Origin: Rhipidocladum racemiflorum
Lineage: Eukaryota; Streptophyta; Magnoliopsida; Poales; Poaceae
NCBI GenBank assembly: GCA_036346355.1
Contig: CM070575.1
Location: 60,579,915 to 60,643,914 of the forward strand
DNA length: 64,000 nt
Direction of reading: 5' to 3'
The notes below the pieces were generated by a model that was given only the letters and a program-made list of their open reading frames with translations, ran no database searches and was not told where the DNA came from. The position numbers were made by a program, and so were the translations under genes. Shown here piece after piece: positions 11,592 through 22,482 of the stretch (the first letter of the stretch is position 1; each line of letters starts with the position of its first letter).

Positions 11592-12189
11592 AATCTACTT
11601 TCAACCGTAATCTCGTCCCCTAGATTCAGGGCTGACTATAGAATTAGGTTTAGGGGACTCAACTCTTGAGCTTCCTCGAACTTCCAAGCAATTCTACACA
11701 CTTTGGGCCGAGGGTCGCTTCAACAAACGCTAGTAACATCCAAAATTTTTGTGCAGCTCCTTGCGGATGAGATCCTCTTACAAGTCCACTGACTCCAACT
11801 GTGTCTGATTTTCGGCCACGAGACACTTCTTCTACGGAAAATCTTGATACTAACTTTGTCGGGAAATCTTGAACATCTTCTGCACTCATGCTGACGTTTC
11901 TGGTAACTCCATTGATAGGCTCCTTGCTTCTGTTCCTAAACACTTGATTTTCCGCTTCTTCTAGAAATTGGACAAACATGTCGACCACAAAAGCTTATAT
12001 GCAATTACGCGGTCTTTAATAGGACTTGGATAGCATTCTGCTGGTCCGCACTATCTTTGTTTCGCTTGATTTTCAGCAAACTCTGATCAACTAAATACTC
12101 CTTAACAATTCACTTTCGACTGGCAAGTGTCTCTTTGGGGGTAGGATTAGGATTGAAGTGGCGTATAACACCTTTCTCCTAGGACAACT
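11592..12189 (-). other. Element C interior, 3' part, no recognisable coding
   Basis: Sequence between the gag relic and the 3' LTR. One 109-codon minus-strand frame (11659-11988) is rich in Ser, Glu and Val and ends near the 3' LTR. I do not recognise a domain in it; it may be the tail of the degenerate gag. No clear polypurine tract is visible next to the 3' LTR. Confidence 0.4.
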
Positions 12190-13180
12190 ATTATCAAAGT
12201 GTCCTGCTCATTGCATCTGAAGCAACACTTGACCGACATCCATTGGCTTTCTCCTCGACATGGTACTAATCTTGGTAGGGTAGAGAGATCGATGCATCGC
12301 CATGATCACTTTCTTTGAGGGCGGTGATTAGAAAATATCCTGGCTGACGGCAGCACTCTAGAAACCAGGCTTCTTCCTTGAGAACTTTTCACTAGGTTGA
12401 TGTTATGGAAACTCTAACCATTGGGGCGCTAACCTTGGTGAAAGTGTCTCTAACAAAGTCTCGCAGTATGGCAAACTAAATTGTTGAGGGTTACTCACCT
12501 ATTGGCTATTGCGGTGGTCCTTCTTGACAAACGTTACGGCGCTTGCGGTGGACTTCCAATTCCTTTGCACTCATTTTTCAGGTTAAGGCCTTTGTTAACC
12601 AATTCTTCTTGCTTCAACTCATTTCAAGCAAGTTGCTTCCATAGCCTTACCATTCACTTTACGTGTTAAAATCTTCTTGACGTAATTTCGATGATCATGG
12701 CTTTCGAAATTGCTTGATCTTTCTGTGGTATTCCTTAGCAAATGACCTGACTCGCCACAGTGGTATCATGAACGTTTGGGTCATCGTGCTGGGTTGATGG
12801 GGCATTCTCTAGGCCAATGACCTCATTTTTTCACACAGGAAACAATTCCATGGTGACCAAGTACTACTGATTTCCTGAGGTAGATGGATAGGGTTGACAT
12901 GTTTCTTCTTCTTTATTCCTTCACGTGGCACACCAAAGGATGACAATCCTTCTCTTTTGCTAACTCTTTAAGCAATGATACCGAAAATTCTCTTCGATGC
13001 CGAAGTCACAATGTCACTATTGGATCTAAGGACATTGAGCTGGGCAATGATCACGACCTTCACATAGATAGCAAAGATATTGATAGACATTCTCGGGTAA
13101 ATGGCTTCCTTCATACGCTGGAACAATTGATCGCATGTTCATCGATGTATCCTATTTCTCCACATCGGATGCATGCACGG
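12190..13180 (-). pseudogene. Element C gag relic with multiple zinc knuckles
   Basis: The minus strand, in shifting frames, holds at least six Cys/His modules. They are CIRCGEIGYIDEHAINC (13123-13173), a perfect CX2CX4HX4C knuckle CYLCEGRDHCPAQC (13032-13073), CDFGIEENFRYHC (about 12970-13010), CFLCEK..GHWPREC with a frameshift (about 12797-12840), YHCGESGHLLRN with its first Cys turned to stop and its last to Thr (about 12727-12768), and CFRCNEQ..GHFDNSC with a one-base loss (about 12185-12228). CCHC modules are the RNA-binding part of retroelement Gag, usually one or two per protein. Frameshifts and stops throughout show it is dead, or the sequence is poor here. Confidence 0.7.
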
Positions 13181-14254
13181 TCTTCTAACTTGTTTGGTTG
13201 ACAACACTTCAAAGAACAACATCTCGGTATGGTATTAGGTGCGTGGGTTGTACTCTTCTCACTCGAACTCAGGTAGTCACACTATCTTCCTCGATGACGC
13301 AACAACCGACGAAGGGCGGTGGCAATTTCCAACCAAGTGATAGTATGTCCATCTTCCGAGGTGGCGAGAAACCTTTCCTCCAAACTAATGCATCTCCTTT
13401 TAATGCAAGTAGCACGGGGACCTTCTCTTCATCTTCACATTACACTAAAGCTAGCTTTCCTATGACACGGGGCCATATTCTGCCTTTGAGAGTGGCTGAT
13501 CCATCAAACGTGGGTGGTTACAAACTGATCCAAGTGTCGAATTGTCACGGTTGAGTACGGTGGACTGTTAGTCCGCATCTGCTTTGACATCGATACGTAT
13601 AGTAGCAGCCATCGAATCAATTGAATCGCCTCAAAGTTATCAACAGTAGTTGGTCCTTTCCATCTTTTGTCCACTCCAGGGTTTTAGGTAAGAGGAAAAG
13701 CATAGATGAGGTTCAAGAATCCTATTGCAGAGCGTGTTTAACCCAAAACTTGTACAAACATTATTAAGAACTTGGTATGGTTGCTTATCCAAGCCTAAAA
13801 GCTATGCAACGATAATGCACACTCGGCAATAAAGAAAGATCCAACTTCCTAAGTACACAATAATCTAGCGTCCTAAAGGGTAACACTCCTATCTTAAGAG
13901 ACGTGACTCACACATGAGTCTCAATCGACAACTAAACACTTGGTTCTTCAAGCTCCTAACACTTCATCGATCCACTTCTTCGAGCTCAATGATTTCTTAC
14001 TTCACGATCTTCGTGAGTTGACGGCGACATCCAAGACTTTCTCCTTAAGTGTGAAACATCGTTAACTATTCGGAACAACTCAGGTAAGATTTCCATTTAA
14101 ATGGGGTGGGAAGGATAGAAATTTCAGCAAGGAAAGAATAGAAGAGTAAGATAAGTCAAGAACGATATTCTTTCAAGTTAAAATTTCTCTTTAGAAAATA
14201 ATTTGAAGCTCCTAAAGACGGCCAATCTATCTAAGGTCAAGACCTACACAAGAT
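13181..14254 (-). other. Element C interior, 5' part (leader and gag start, degenerate)
   Basis: About 1.1 kb between the zinc-knuckle relic and the primer-binding site. This is where the leader and the capsid part of gag should be. No continuous frame is visible on the minus strand; the 118-codon plus-strand frame at 13198-13554 is on the wrong strand and has no family features. Confidence 0.4.
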
Positions 14255-14266
14255 GGCTCGATATCA
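14255..14266 (-). other. Element C primer-binding site (degenerate, Met-tRNA type)
   Basis: The minus strand reads TGATATCGAGCC a few bases inside the 5' LTR, against TGGTATCAGAGCC in the other elements of this window. The position and residual match mark it as the primer site with about two changes and a missing base. Confidence 0.65.
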
Positions 14267-14272
14267 CCTCTC

Positions 14273-17200
14273 TGTCGGACCCGAATTTGCAAATCCGACC
14301 CTCCGTATTCAAAGACTAGTCGAGGATCACGCTAGTGCACATCTCAACATAGATGAATATCACAATCATACACGCTGAATAGTAAAAATAACTCAATAAT
14401 AGAATATAAACTATTGAGCGACCTTAAGGTCAACCTTACATTTGTGAAACCTCGACGTTTCAACTCCAAATAAGCAGTGAACGAAGAACATCGTGAATCC
14501 CATCAATACGCCAGACTCGACAGGTTCACTCCTAGATAATCGCCTTCTCACGGAACTTCTTCTTCTTCGGACGATGTAGACTTTTGCTCATCGTGATTGT
14601 TTGTTTGCAAGGGTGAGTACATAAAGCACTCAAAGTCATGCACAGAATGCAAGTCTAATAGCTATATGCATGGCTTAGTACAAAGGAATAGCTCAAGGTA
14701 TATTTATAAAAACTTTTGAAAAGCAATATAAGTAGATTCAAAGCGGTAGAAACAAGTAAAACATAAATAACTTTTCAAAAAGTTTAATAAACATTTTCCC
14801 ATCCTAAACCACATTTCCATCATTTCATTAAACCAACCCAACTTTCCAAATCCAAGTTATTTTAAAAATCTAACCTTGATTGTGAATTTTGAGCATTGTC
14901 CAAGACTGGACTCGGCTATTCAAATAGATTCTACACTGCAGAGGTTATGCACTTTACCCACAAGATATAATCCACTCACCACGTCAGCCGTGAATCGCCA
15001 TACAAGAGTATCTGCGAATGACGTCATCGTGAACAAAGCCTTCTAAGCCTCAAACAACACAGGTGGTCCTCTCCCAGACGTGCTCTACACCATCCCTCTC
15101 AGCCAAGGCGAGTATGGGACCAACACACTGTTAGATGGGTACCGCCACGACCACGATACGCCTCCCCGTACAATCACACAAAGCGATATGTAATCAGAGG
15201 CTCCTCCAAGTGAGTCCTAGCGACTTAGTCAACTAGGGCCGCCCATTCAAATGCATGTGGTTGCAAGTATGACCGAGTTCAAAGGCTTGCAAGGTTAAGT
15301 CCTTAGAGTGACCAGGCAAGACTACCCAAAAACCAAATCAACACTCCCTAATGCCTAGCCCGATTACTCTTGCCACATGCCCTGGCCGAAACTTATCAAA
15401 CCCCGCTGATTACCATGCACCACGTCACAACATCACATGATACTTTTCCAAAACAGGTTCAATATATCATTAAGTCCATATTATCATTTGATTGTCCAAA
15501 ATCATGTCATGAGCACGAGCAGGTCAAGCAGATACTACAACGCATCTAAACCCATGTTGGCAATTTAATAATGTCCAACTAGTAAACCACAACTAGGGTG
15601 ACAAAGGGTCATGGCACATATGCTTAAGTAATCAAGGTGTCATATATCAAATTGGTGTTTATCTAACTTCTGTGTTTAAACAAAGCATCTTTCTAATTGA
15701 ACTAGCATGCAATAGTTTAAATCAAAATAGATTTCAAATGGGATCAACATGGTCAAAGCACAACTTGCCTGGCCCTTGCAAACTTCTTTATCTTTTACCC
15801 TTTATCCTTGATCCTTGATCCTTCGACCTTCAACTTCCACTTTCGATCCTCACTGCTCGAACGATTTCCGACGACACGTCTAACGATTAAAGAAGAAGCA
15901 AATACAAACCAATTCAAAAGACAAATCAAGTAAACTCCAAATTAAGAACGAACAGATTGGGCACAACGGCTTGGGAGAGATTTGGGAACTCGAACGGACT
16001 AGATCGAAGAGTTGACAAAAGAGAATGCTTCGCAAAAACACCGAAAAGGGAAAGACTAATAACCGGAAAGAAAGAATAATATTCCAAGAATATTCCTTCC
16101 AAAAGTTATTACCTTGATTGAACAGAGATAGCGACATATGGGCTCTCAATCTATAGATCGGGTCCATAGGATATGTTAGTTAAGGAACTAAATCGATTCT
16201 CGAGGTTGACTTTGTTGACCGAACGGACACAATAAACAAAAAGAGGAGATAGATCCAAGACAGGGTATGACAGATGGCCAATGGTCTATTGACCAAGTCC
16301 ACGCAAGGAATTCTCGATTAAAGGCAGATTAGGTCTTCAGGATAAGACAAGACAAGTGTCTTACCACGGTTGGAAACAACGGGAAAGATTGCAAAAGATA
16401 ACAACGCGTTCATTTATAAACTTAGTTCATCAAACCGGTCTGGAGTTAGGTTTTGATTCGGCTTGAAGATGATATGACGGCGAGACTAGGCTCACGCCAT
16501 GATGATAGAACAGTGAAGGCATTGCACTAGGGTTTGTGCAAGAATACACGCATGGCGATGACAATGAGGCGGAGAGCCAATCGTTGCGGCGAAACGTTAA
16601 CGATGAACGCACGATGGAACGTTAACGGTGGGCGTTAACGCATGAGGCGCGCAAACGCGTTAACGGAGAAACGTTGCGGCGTAAACGCTACCCACGGAGC
16701 GTTAACGTGCGGAGGCAGCGCGAAGCGTGCAAACGTTATCGGAGGAACATTAACGGAGCGTTAATGACAAAACGTTAACGGCAAGACGTTATCGACGGCG
16801 CGTTACGCAGAAGCGCTAACGGTGAAACATTGACGGCAAACGTTAGCGGAGGAACGCGTTAGCTAACGCGTTAGCGGAAGAACGCGTTACCCGGAAACGC
16901 GTTCGCAGAACGTTAACGGTGGAACGTTAACGGTGGAAGTCAACAATGATAGGAGACTTCATGAAGCGAAGCTGACCGATACGAACGACATGGCCGCGGT
17001 AGAACGCTACTAAGGACGGCCAACGCGCTGTGAGCCGGAATCCTGCCCGGACGCTAGGTTGAAAGACGAGCGAGTTTAGGCCGAATCGGGCTTCGGCAAA
17101 TGGAGACCAAAAGAACCTTAAGTATGATCCAAAACAGTAAAAGATGATCCTCTGGACGCCGACAACACGGCCGGAGGCGAACCAAAATAACTACCCGGCG

Positions 17201-18709
17201 TCAAAGACACAAGCGCAAACGGTAGCCTAAATATATAAAAAATTCGGAGGATGGATGGCAAAGGAGAATGTCTACCTGCGTAGAACGCGCAGACGATCTC
17301 AACGGTATAGGCGGATTTTGCGGCGCTCTTCCGGATTAATCACAAACTGGCGATTAACGGGTTTCGATCAAAACTTTGACGGCCATAACTTCTGGTGAAT
17401 AAATGATCGAACTTAACGAAATTTGACCAGAGCTAGATGGGACCAAGAGGCACACCGTGACGCAGGTGGCTCGAAGAAATACCTTCTGGAACAGCGGGGA
17501 CGCGAGGAAGTTGCATTTGTCCGAACGCAGTCTGAACGGAGAAATTAATTTGCTGCGCCAAATCCAGAGGGCAAAACCTGGGGCAAGATGTGCATCCTGT
17601 AGAGGACATCCCCAGGAGTCTACACAAAATTTCACCGTCAAACTCAAAAATTGAGGAGTTATGACCTCGGCAAGATTCGAGATTGAACGGCCGTAACACT
17701 TTGATCCCGTGGACCAAATTGGCTGAATTTTGGACAGCAAGTAGATGGTACCTTGTGGCACACCACGGGAGAAGACGGATCTCGAAAAGAGTCGACGAGT
17801 TGCCCGACGCGGCTCCAAAGTTCAGCCGGCGTTCGAATTCAATGGCGACATTGGATGGATCTCGGAGTTTTGGAGATGATCCGGAGGTTGTATATCCGTG
17901 GGAGAGGTCTGGGGGCACTTATATAGGTTTGGGGAAGAGGCTAGATCAAGAAAAATCAAGTTTGGACGCCGCTTGGAGGTGTTTGGGTTTCGGTTTTTTA
18001 TCGAGCACTCTCCGTCTTTGGAATCGGATCCGAGGCGATGGCCTCGCCGAGGCGCACACGTGGCCGTGGGGGGCTGGGCTGGCTTGCCAGCCTGGGCGCT
18101 GACGGCGTCTGCAGCATGGCGAGCGCGCGTGGGGGTGGCAGGGTGCGCGGTTGTACAGCGGTGGCTGCGTAAGGGCGGCGTAAGCGCCTGCTGCGGCCAG
18201 TGGTGATCGGCCGGGTGACGAGAGAGAGGAGAAGTTTAGGCCCAATGCCATTTTCGGAATTTCCAGCAATTTCCAATAAAACAATTCCCCAATTTCCAAT
18301 TAAATCATTTGAGGCAATAAAAATACGAGAAAATTCTAGAAAATTCCGGAAAATATTTTGAGACATTTCCAACTCAAATAAAATATTTGCAACAAAATTT
18401 TATATAAACTTTTCTAAATAAATAATTAATTTCCATAAAAGGGCTTTATACAAATCAAATTCAATTAAATCCAATAAATAGCAAACGAGTCTAGAAAAAT
18501 CTCAAAATTCACAGGAAAACTTCTTGAAGCACAAGGAATCCAAATAAAATAAAATAAATTTTATTTGAGGTTTAGAATAATTAAATTAAATTGTTTTAGC
18601 TTTTAGAAAAATTCAAATCAAGTTTTATAAACGCGAGAAAATCAACGAAAATTTTTGGGAAGCTAAACCAAACCAAAATTTTTGAAAACCCAAATTTTGG
18701 GATGTTACA
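14273..18709 (-). repeat. Element C 5' LTR (4437 bp)
   Basis: Same ends and order as 7100-11591 but with many short gaps. Where element P offers a third, related copy of the terminal 100 bp, it agrees with the left LTR, so this copy has lost bases. The TATA-like CCTATATAAGTG lies at about 17916-17927, the TAACGG array at 16590-16935, and the CAGGCAAGT donor-like word at about 15761-15770. Confidence 0.9.
16590..16935 (-). repeat. TAACGG/GTTAACG motif array in element C 5' LTR
   Basis: Counterpart of 9440-9830, with seven exact TAACGG and many one-off variants. Its units do not align base for base with the other copy, which shows small gains and losses inside the array. Confidence 0.75.
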
Positions 18710-18714
18710 TGAGT
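18710..18714. repeat. Target-site duplication of element C, right copy (TGAGT)
   Basis: Second copy of the five-base target repeat at 7095-7099. Confidence 0.95.
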
Positions 18715-19287
18715 CTTCAGTTTAGAGTAAAGAACATCTAATGTGAGTGTGCTCATGGTAGTAGATTCTTGTATAGATGTTACTTTCATCTCCCACACCG
18801 ACATGTCCAAAGCACTAAGCAATTGTCGAGCATTTTCAGCATCAGTGTAGCTAACTCCAACAGCACGTAGATTGCTAAGAATTTTATTGAAACGTGCAAA
18901 GAAGTCATCTACAGATTCACTAGGTTTCATCTCAAAACGCATGTATTCTTTTTTGTAAATATCTTGGCGAACCTCTTTGACAGTGTTAGAACCCTCGTGG
19001 TAATCACAAAGAGATTTCCATACCTCATATGCGGATCGAAGATGAACCACTCGATCAAAATCGTTGCGTCCCAAACCTTGGATGATCAAGTTGCGCGCCT
19101 TACTATTTGCTTCAACATGTGCGCGATTGGTGTCGTTGACGTTGTCGTTTGCTGGGACTTCATACGGCTTGTAAACCTTTTCCCAAACTGCGAAGCCTTG
19201 CGCCTGAATGAACGCCTCCATCTTTGCTTTCCAAAACTGAAAATCAACACCATCGAAAACACAAGGTTTTGTCGAATACCTATCCAT
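18715..19287 (-). pseudogene. Element B gag, N-terminal UBN2/DUF4219-type segment
   Basis: Minus-strand frame starting MDRYSTKPCVFDG at 19287, 43 bases downstream of the primer-binding site. It continues with the FQFWKAKMEAFI helix, the VWKSLCDYHEG word and a Leu-rich helix typical of Copia Gag capsid. The start is well placed after the leader. The frame runs without a stop to the insertion point of C at 18714. The extra 30 residues in the open frame beyond that are C LTR sequence. The rest of gag is at 5487-7094. Confidence 0.9.
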
Positions 19288-19331
19288 CGCTACGGTTTCT
19301 AATCACCGGTTAAGATTAATTAGAAAAACCT

Positions 19332-19344
19332 TGCTCTGATACCA
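19332..19344 (-). other. Element B primer-binding site
   Basis: The minus strand reads TGGTATCAGAGCA, two bases inside the 5' LTR. It is complementary to the 3' end of plant initiator Met-tRNA, the standard Copia primer. Confidence 0.9.
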
Positions 19345-19346
19345 CT

Positions 19347-20886
19347 TGTAGGATCGATATATACTAGTATAGCAATCAGAGGGGGGGTGAATGATTGTGC
19401 GGAAGCTAAAAACAAATTTTTGATCTACTAAAAATTCACCCCAATTCGGAATCAAATAATCGCTTCGATTTCACGCAAAAACAGATTGATAGACATTCAC
19501 TAAAACACAAATTCCCGGATATCCAACCGTTGGAATGATCTGAAATTTTTACTGTAAAAACTAGATTCAATTTAGAAACTAACCCAACAAGAATCGACTC
19601 AATCGGATCTACGGATCAAAAGTTATAGGCTTCACAAGTTGACTGTTCCAAAAGTGACGCGAATTAATTAAACCCTAATTTCGTGATTAAACAAAATCTA
19701 AAAGGAATTAACCAACCAAACTTTTTAGATCAATAACTTGATGCCCTAGGAAGGTTTGGATTAGATCAAAACAAAACTATCAAGATGAAATATTAAACCA
19801 ATCTAGAATCAGAATGAATATGCATGCAAACCGAGAACTAAACAGGCAATACTATTGCAATGGAGATGGTACTGTAGATACTTACTGTTGCTACAGTAAT
19901 CGTGTATACTGTAGACCATGTGCTGTACCATCGAAAATCTCTATAGCGCCAAGGCAATTTGTGAACTTTGGGCTGCCTTTTCTTCTTGTGCGTATTGCCG
20001 CCGACTCTAGCTCTTTTGTTTTTCTTGCCGCGCGTCCTCCTTCCTGACGTAGACCCGTTCGGCTGCTTCGTGTGCTGCTTCCAGCCTTCGAGCGCGTGAT
20101 GTAACCGAGCAATCAAAATCGGCCGGCCGGCAAACACGCGAAGGGTGGGCGAACGAATAGACGCACGCACGCCGCCGGACTATTTTTTTCGTCGCACGGC
20201 CAAGACGCTCTGGTCGCAAGAAAGGTTTTTTTATTTCTTTGTGTCTAACAGCACTCTAAACAAAATAGTACAAACCCTAATTTTTAAGCACCACATAAAC
20301 AGGAGACAACCCCTCCTATTTATAAGAAAACCCTAGCAGAGTTCGTATGCATGTCCACTTGGCCCAACATGGCCCAATACATGCAAACTACCTCAAAACG
20401 ATTACAACTGCACGCGTATGGCCCACCTGCCATACTCACGTGACTAACACTTTGCACGCTCATGGCCACCTGCCATACTCACGTGACTAACTAGCAACCA
20501 TGTGCACCGTTCTCTAGTCCGACCGCCTCGCATGACATCCTCGACCACCAAGACCTCGATTCCTCCCTGAACCTAGTCCCGAACCTCAGTTCCTCCATGA
20601 ACCTAGTTCCGATCCCGTCACCGACCACGTTCGACCTCAAGCAACACCTGCACATGAACAAACACACAACCGTGTACGAGCACAAGTCCACGACTTGACT
20701 CAAGATCAATTCATGCAACCACTCACACGAGCGCATTGCATCAAGCAAACAATTACCATGATATGACAAGCATATCAAATAATCATCTGAAACAGCACAT
20801 GCACATGCACTACACATGCCATGAGAACAACCACTTTGCAATACCAAATTCATCATTAAGCCAATTTTTCATCACATGATTTCACA
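19347..20886 (-). repeat. Element B 5' LTR
   Basis: 1540 bp, starting TGTAGGATCGATATATACTA and ending TGATTTCACA. About eight differences from the 3' LTR by eye. As the 5' copy it would carry the active promoter. Confidence 0.95.
20317..20324 (-). promoter_or_regulatory. TATA box of element B 5' LTR
   Basis: TATAAATA on the minus strand in a GGAGGGG-flanked context, matching the copy at 3161-3168. It is the best candidate promoter for B. Confidence 0.6.
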
Positions 20887-20891
20887 GAGGC
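20887..20891. repeat. Target-site duplication of element B, right copy (GAGGC)
   Basis: Partner of 2185-2189. Confidence 0.95.
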
Positions 20892-21075
20892 GCTCGGCCA
20901 GACGAGACGGAAACATAAGATGAGGAGTTTGAGACTCCAAAAGAGGAATAATCTAAAAGAATTGCAACCCCTATACCGGAACCCGTGGCCTTGTCTTGGG
21001 CATGGGTTTCTGTAACTTTCTCTATATCCGATATCTTTGTTTCTCCAAGCGGTTAAGCCAAAATAAAGGAGATTT
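20892..21075 (-). pseudogene. Element A leader and gag start
   Basis: Between A's primer site and the B insertion. Minus-strand reading gives untranslated leader and then the first residues of gag. The frame at the insertion edge (about 20887-20905) joins to 2189 to give the conserved PHFDGTRYAAWK Gag start. Which ATG would be used is uncertain because of the general decay of A. Confidence 0.65.
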
Positions 21076-21088
21076 GGCTCTGATACCA
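21076..21088 (-). other. Element A primer-binding site
   Basis: The minus strand reads TGGTATCAGAGCC two bases inside the LTR, the initiator Met-tRNA complement. It shows that 21091-22482 is the 5' LTR of a minus-strand element. Confidence 0.9.
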
Positions 21089-21176
21089 ATTGAAAGGACC
21101 AACGATGTCGCCTAGAGGGGGGGGTGAATAGGCGGATTAAAAAATCGCAGCAGAAATAAAACTGGCCGAGCTGGTC

Positions 21177-21262
21177 AATCCGGAGTCTCCGGGTATTTGA
21201 TCCGGAGTCTCCGGCTTGTCCGGAGTGTCCGGTCTTATGTCCGGACTCTCCGGGTTAGCTGG
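21177..21262. repeat. CCGGAGtcTCCGG quasi-palindrome cluster 1 in LTR A
   Basis: Four copies of a 13-bp near-palindrome close to the U5 end of the LTR, spaced by short AT-rich linkers. It lies downstream of the TATA box in the minus direction, so it would be transcribed. Confidence 0.75.
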
Positions 21263-21926
21263 CTCGGGAGCGCGACTAAGACTACTCTAGCAAACACAAT
21301 AAACCACTAGAAATAGATAGCAAGAGCAACCTAGAACAATTGCTAGTAAGGATTTGAATTAAAGCTGAGCAAAGAGCTAGATTTAGCTTTACAAATTCAA
21401 ATCCAAACAAGCAAGACTAGGAAGAAAAAGTGAACGAGAGGGACACGAATTTTCACCGAAGTTCAGGTTCTTGAAGGGAACCCTACGTCTCCATTGAGGT
21501 GGCTTGGTCGCACTTGAGCCGGGGTCTCTTTCAACCCGCTTTCCTCCTGGTGTTGCACAAATGCACTCGCCGGCTTCACTTCTTGTCTCTTTCCTTTCGG
21601 AGGCGAGACTCGCCTTCACAAACGACCGGGGCTCACCACACGCGTTGGTAGCTCCCGGTGACTCCTAGCCGTCTAGGAGACCTTCAACCTCCAAGAGTAA
21701 TAACACCACGAAGAATCGCTTGGAGGATGAACTAGTGCTCAACAACTAGAAATGAATGCACCTAGCACTTTACTTCTTCCTCTCCTCACCAAAATGGATC
21801 AACAACCAAATCTAATGGTGGGAGGAAGTATGAGCTCTATTGAATGCTTGGAAGAGGTTAGGAGTGGCTTGAATGCTGCAATGAATGAGCTCAATCCAGT
21901 TCCTAGCCGTTGGGAGAGAGTGGGGG

Positions 21927-21936
21927 CTTTAAATAG
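21927..21936 (-). promoter_or_regulatory. TATA-like box of LTR A
   Basis: The minus strand reads CTATTTAAAG followed by a CCCCC run. The same spacing to a TAGCCGTT word (plus strand) is seen in LTR K, which supports a promoter role. Confidence 0.5.
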
Positions 21937-21974
21937 TCAGTTCAAAAACTAGCCGTTACTCTCGTTTTTGTACA

Positions 21975-22142
21975 GGCCGGAGTGTCCGGACAAATAACCC
22001 GGAGACTCCGGGTTATCCGGAGACTCCGGACAATCTGGAATGAAAGTGGCCGAGGGGTCCAACCCGGAGACTCCGGACATATTGTCCGGATACTCCGGAT
22101 TGAAGCCGAACACTCCGGACAGAATGTCCGGACTCTCCGAGT
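21975..22142. repeat. CCGGAGtcTCCGG quasi-palindrome cluster 2 in LTR A
   Basis: Six to seven copies in the U3 portion, starting about 40 bp upstream of the TATA-like box on the minus strand. The positions suggest an enhancer-like array, but this is inferred. Confidence 0.7.
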
Positions 22143-22482
22143 TTAGGGGCTCGGTTTGAATTGCAGATTTTGGAAAATGCAAGTGTTTGTGTGCTAGTTT
22201 GAATGCAAGTATTGATGTTGAGCACATGCACATCCTAAAATTGATTTTTCGTCGCATCCTCTTAATAGTACGGCTATCCTTAAGACTCAAAACAATATAA
22301 AAATTACAAGTCTTCGTCTTGATGCCGTTTTCTCGAAATTTGACGCGCTTAGGAGCGTTCAATCTTGTTCCAAGCTTGAAGTGATCTCGATAACTGCATT
22401 ATTCTTAGTTGAAGCATTAGATCACATTAATTGTGTCATCATTAATCACCAAAATAAAATGAGGGGCCTAGATGCACTTTCA

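Larger units (their letters stand above)
7100..18709 (-). mobile_element. Long-LTR retrotransposon C (Gypsy-like, gag-only relic)
   Basis: An 11.6-kb element made of two LTRs of about 4.4 kb around a 2.7-kb interior, flanked by TGAGT. In its own (minus) direction the LTR begins TGTAACATCCC and ends GGGTCCCGACA. The interior has a degenerate Met-tRNA primer site next to the right LTR and a broken gag with several zinc knuckles. There is no protease, RT or integrase signature. LTR size, ends and Met primer resemble the Del/Tekay branch of Ty3/Gypsy, which is an inference. It cannot transpose on its own. Confidence 0.9.
2190..20886 (-). mobile_element. Copia LTR retrotransposon B (internally deleted, hosts element C)
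   Basis: Two nearly identical LTRs (2190-3730 and 19347-20886, about eight visible differences) bound an 18.7-kb unit flanked by GAGGC. A primer-binding site next to the right LTR and a polypurine tract next to the left LTR fix the orientation as minus. Gag is present in three pieces, but most of pol is missing: gag is followed directly by an integrase/RT spacer and the RNase H tail. Element C lies inside gag. The nearly identical LTRs show that B is young. The internal deletion makes it non-autonomous. Confidence 0.95.
21091..22482 (-). repeat. Copia element A 5' LTR (1392 bp)
   Basis: Begins TGAAAGGACC and ends GATGCACTTTCA, so the terminal inverted repeat is TGAAAG/CTTTCA. The element interrupts the TNP2 reading frame of CACTA relic F. 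The partner LTR and left duplication are outside the window. The LTR holds two clusters of a CCGGAG-type quasi-palindrome. Confidence 0.9.

Noticed and set aside
13198..13554. A 118-codon plus-strand frame in the interior of element C
   Set aside because: Antisense to the element's gag direction; Ser/Thr-rich without a recognised domain.
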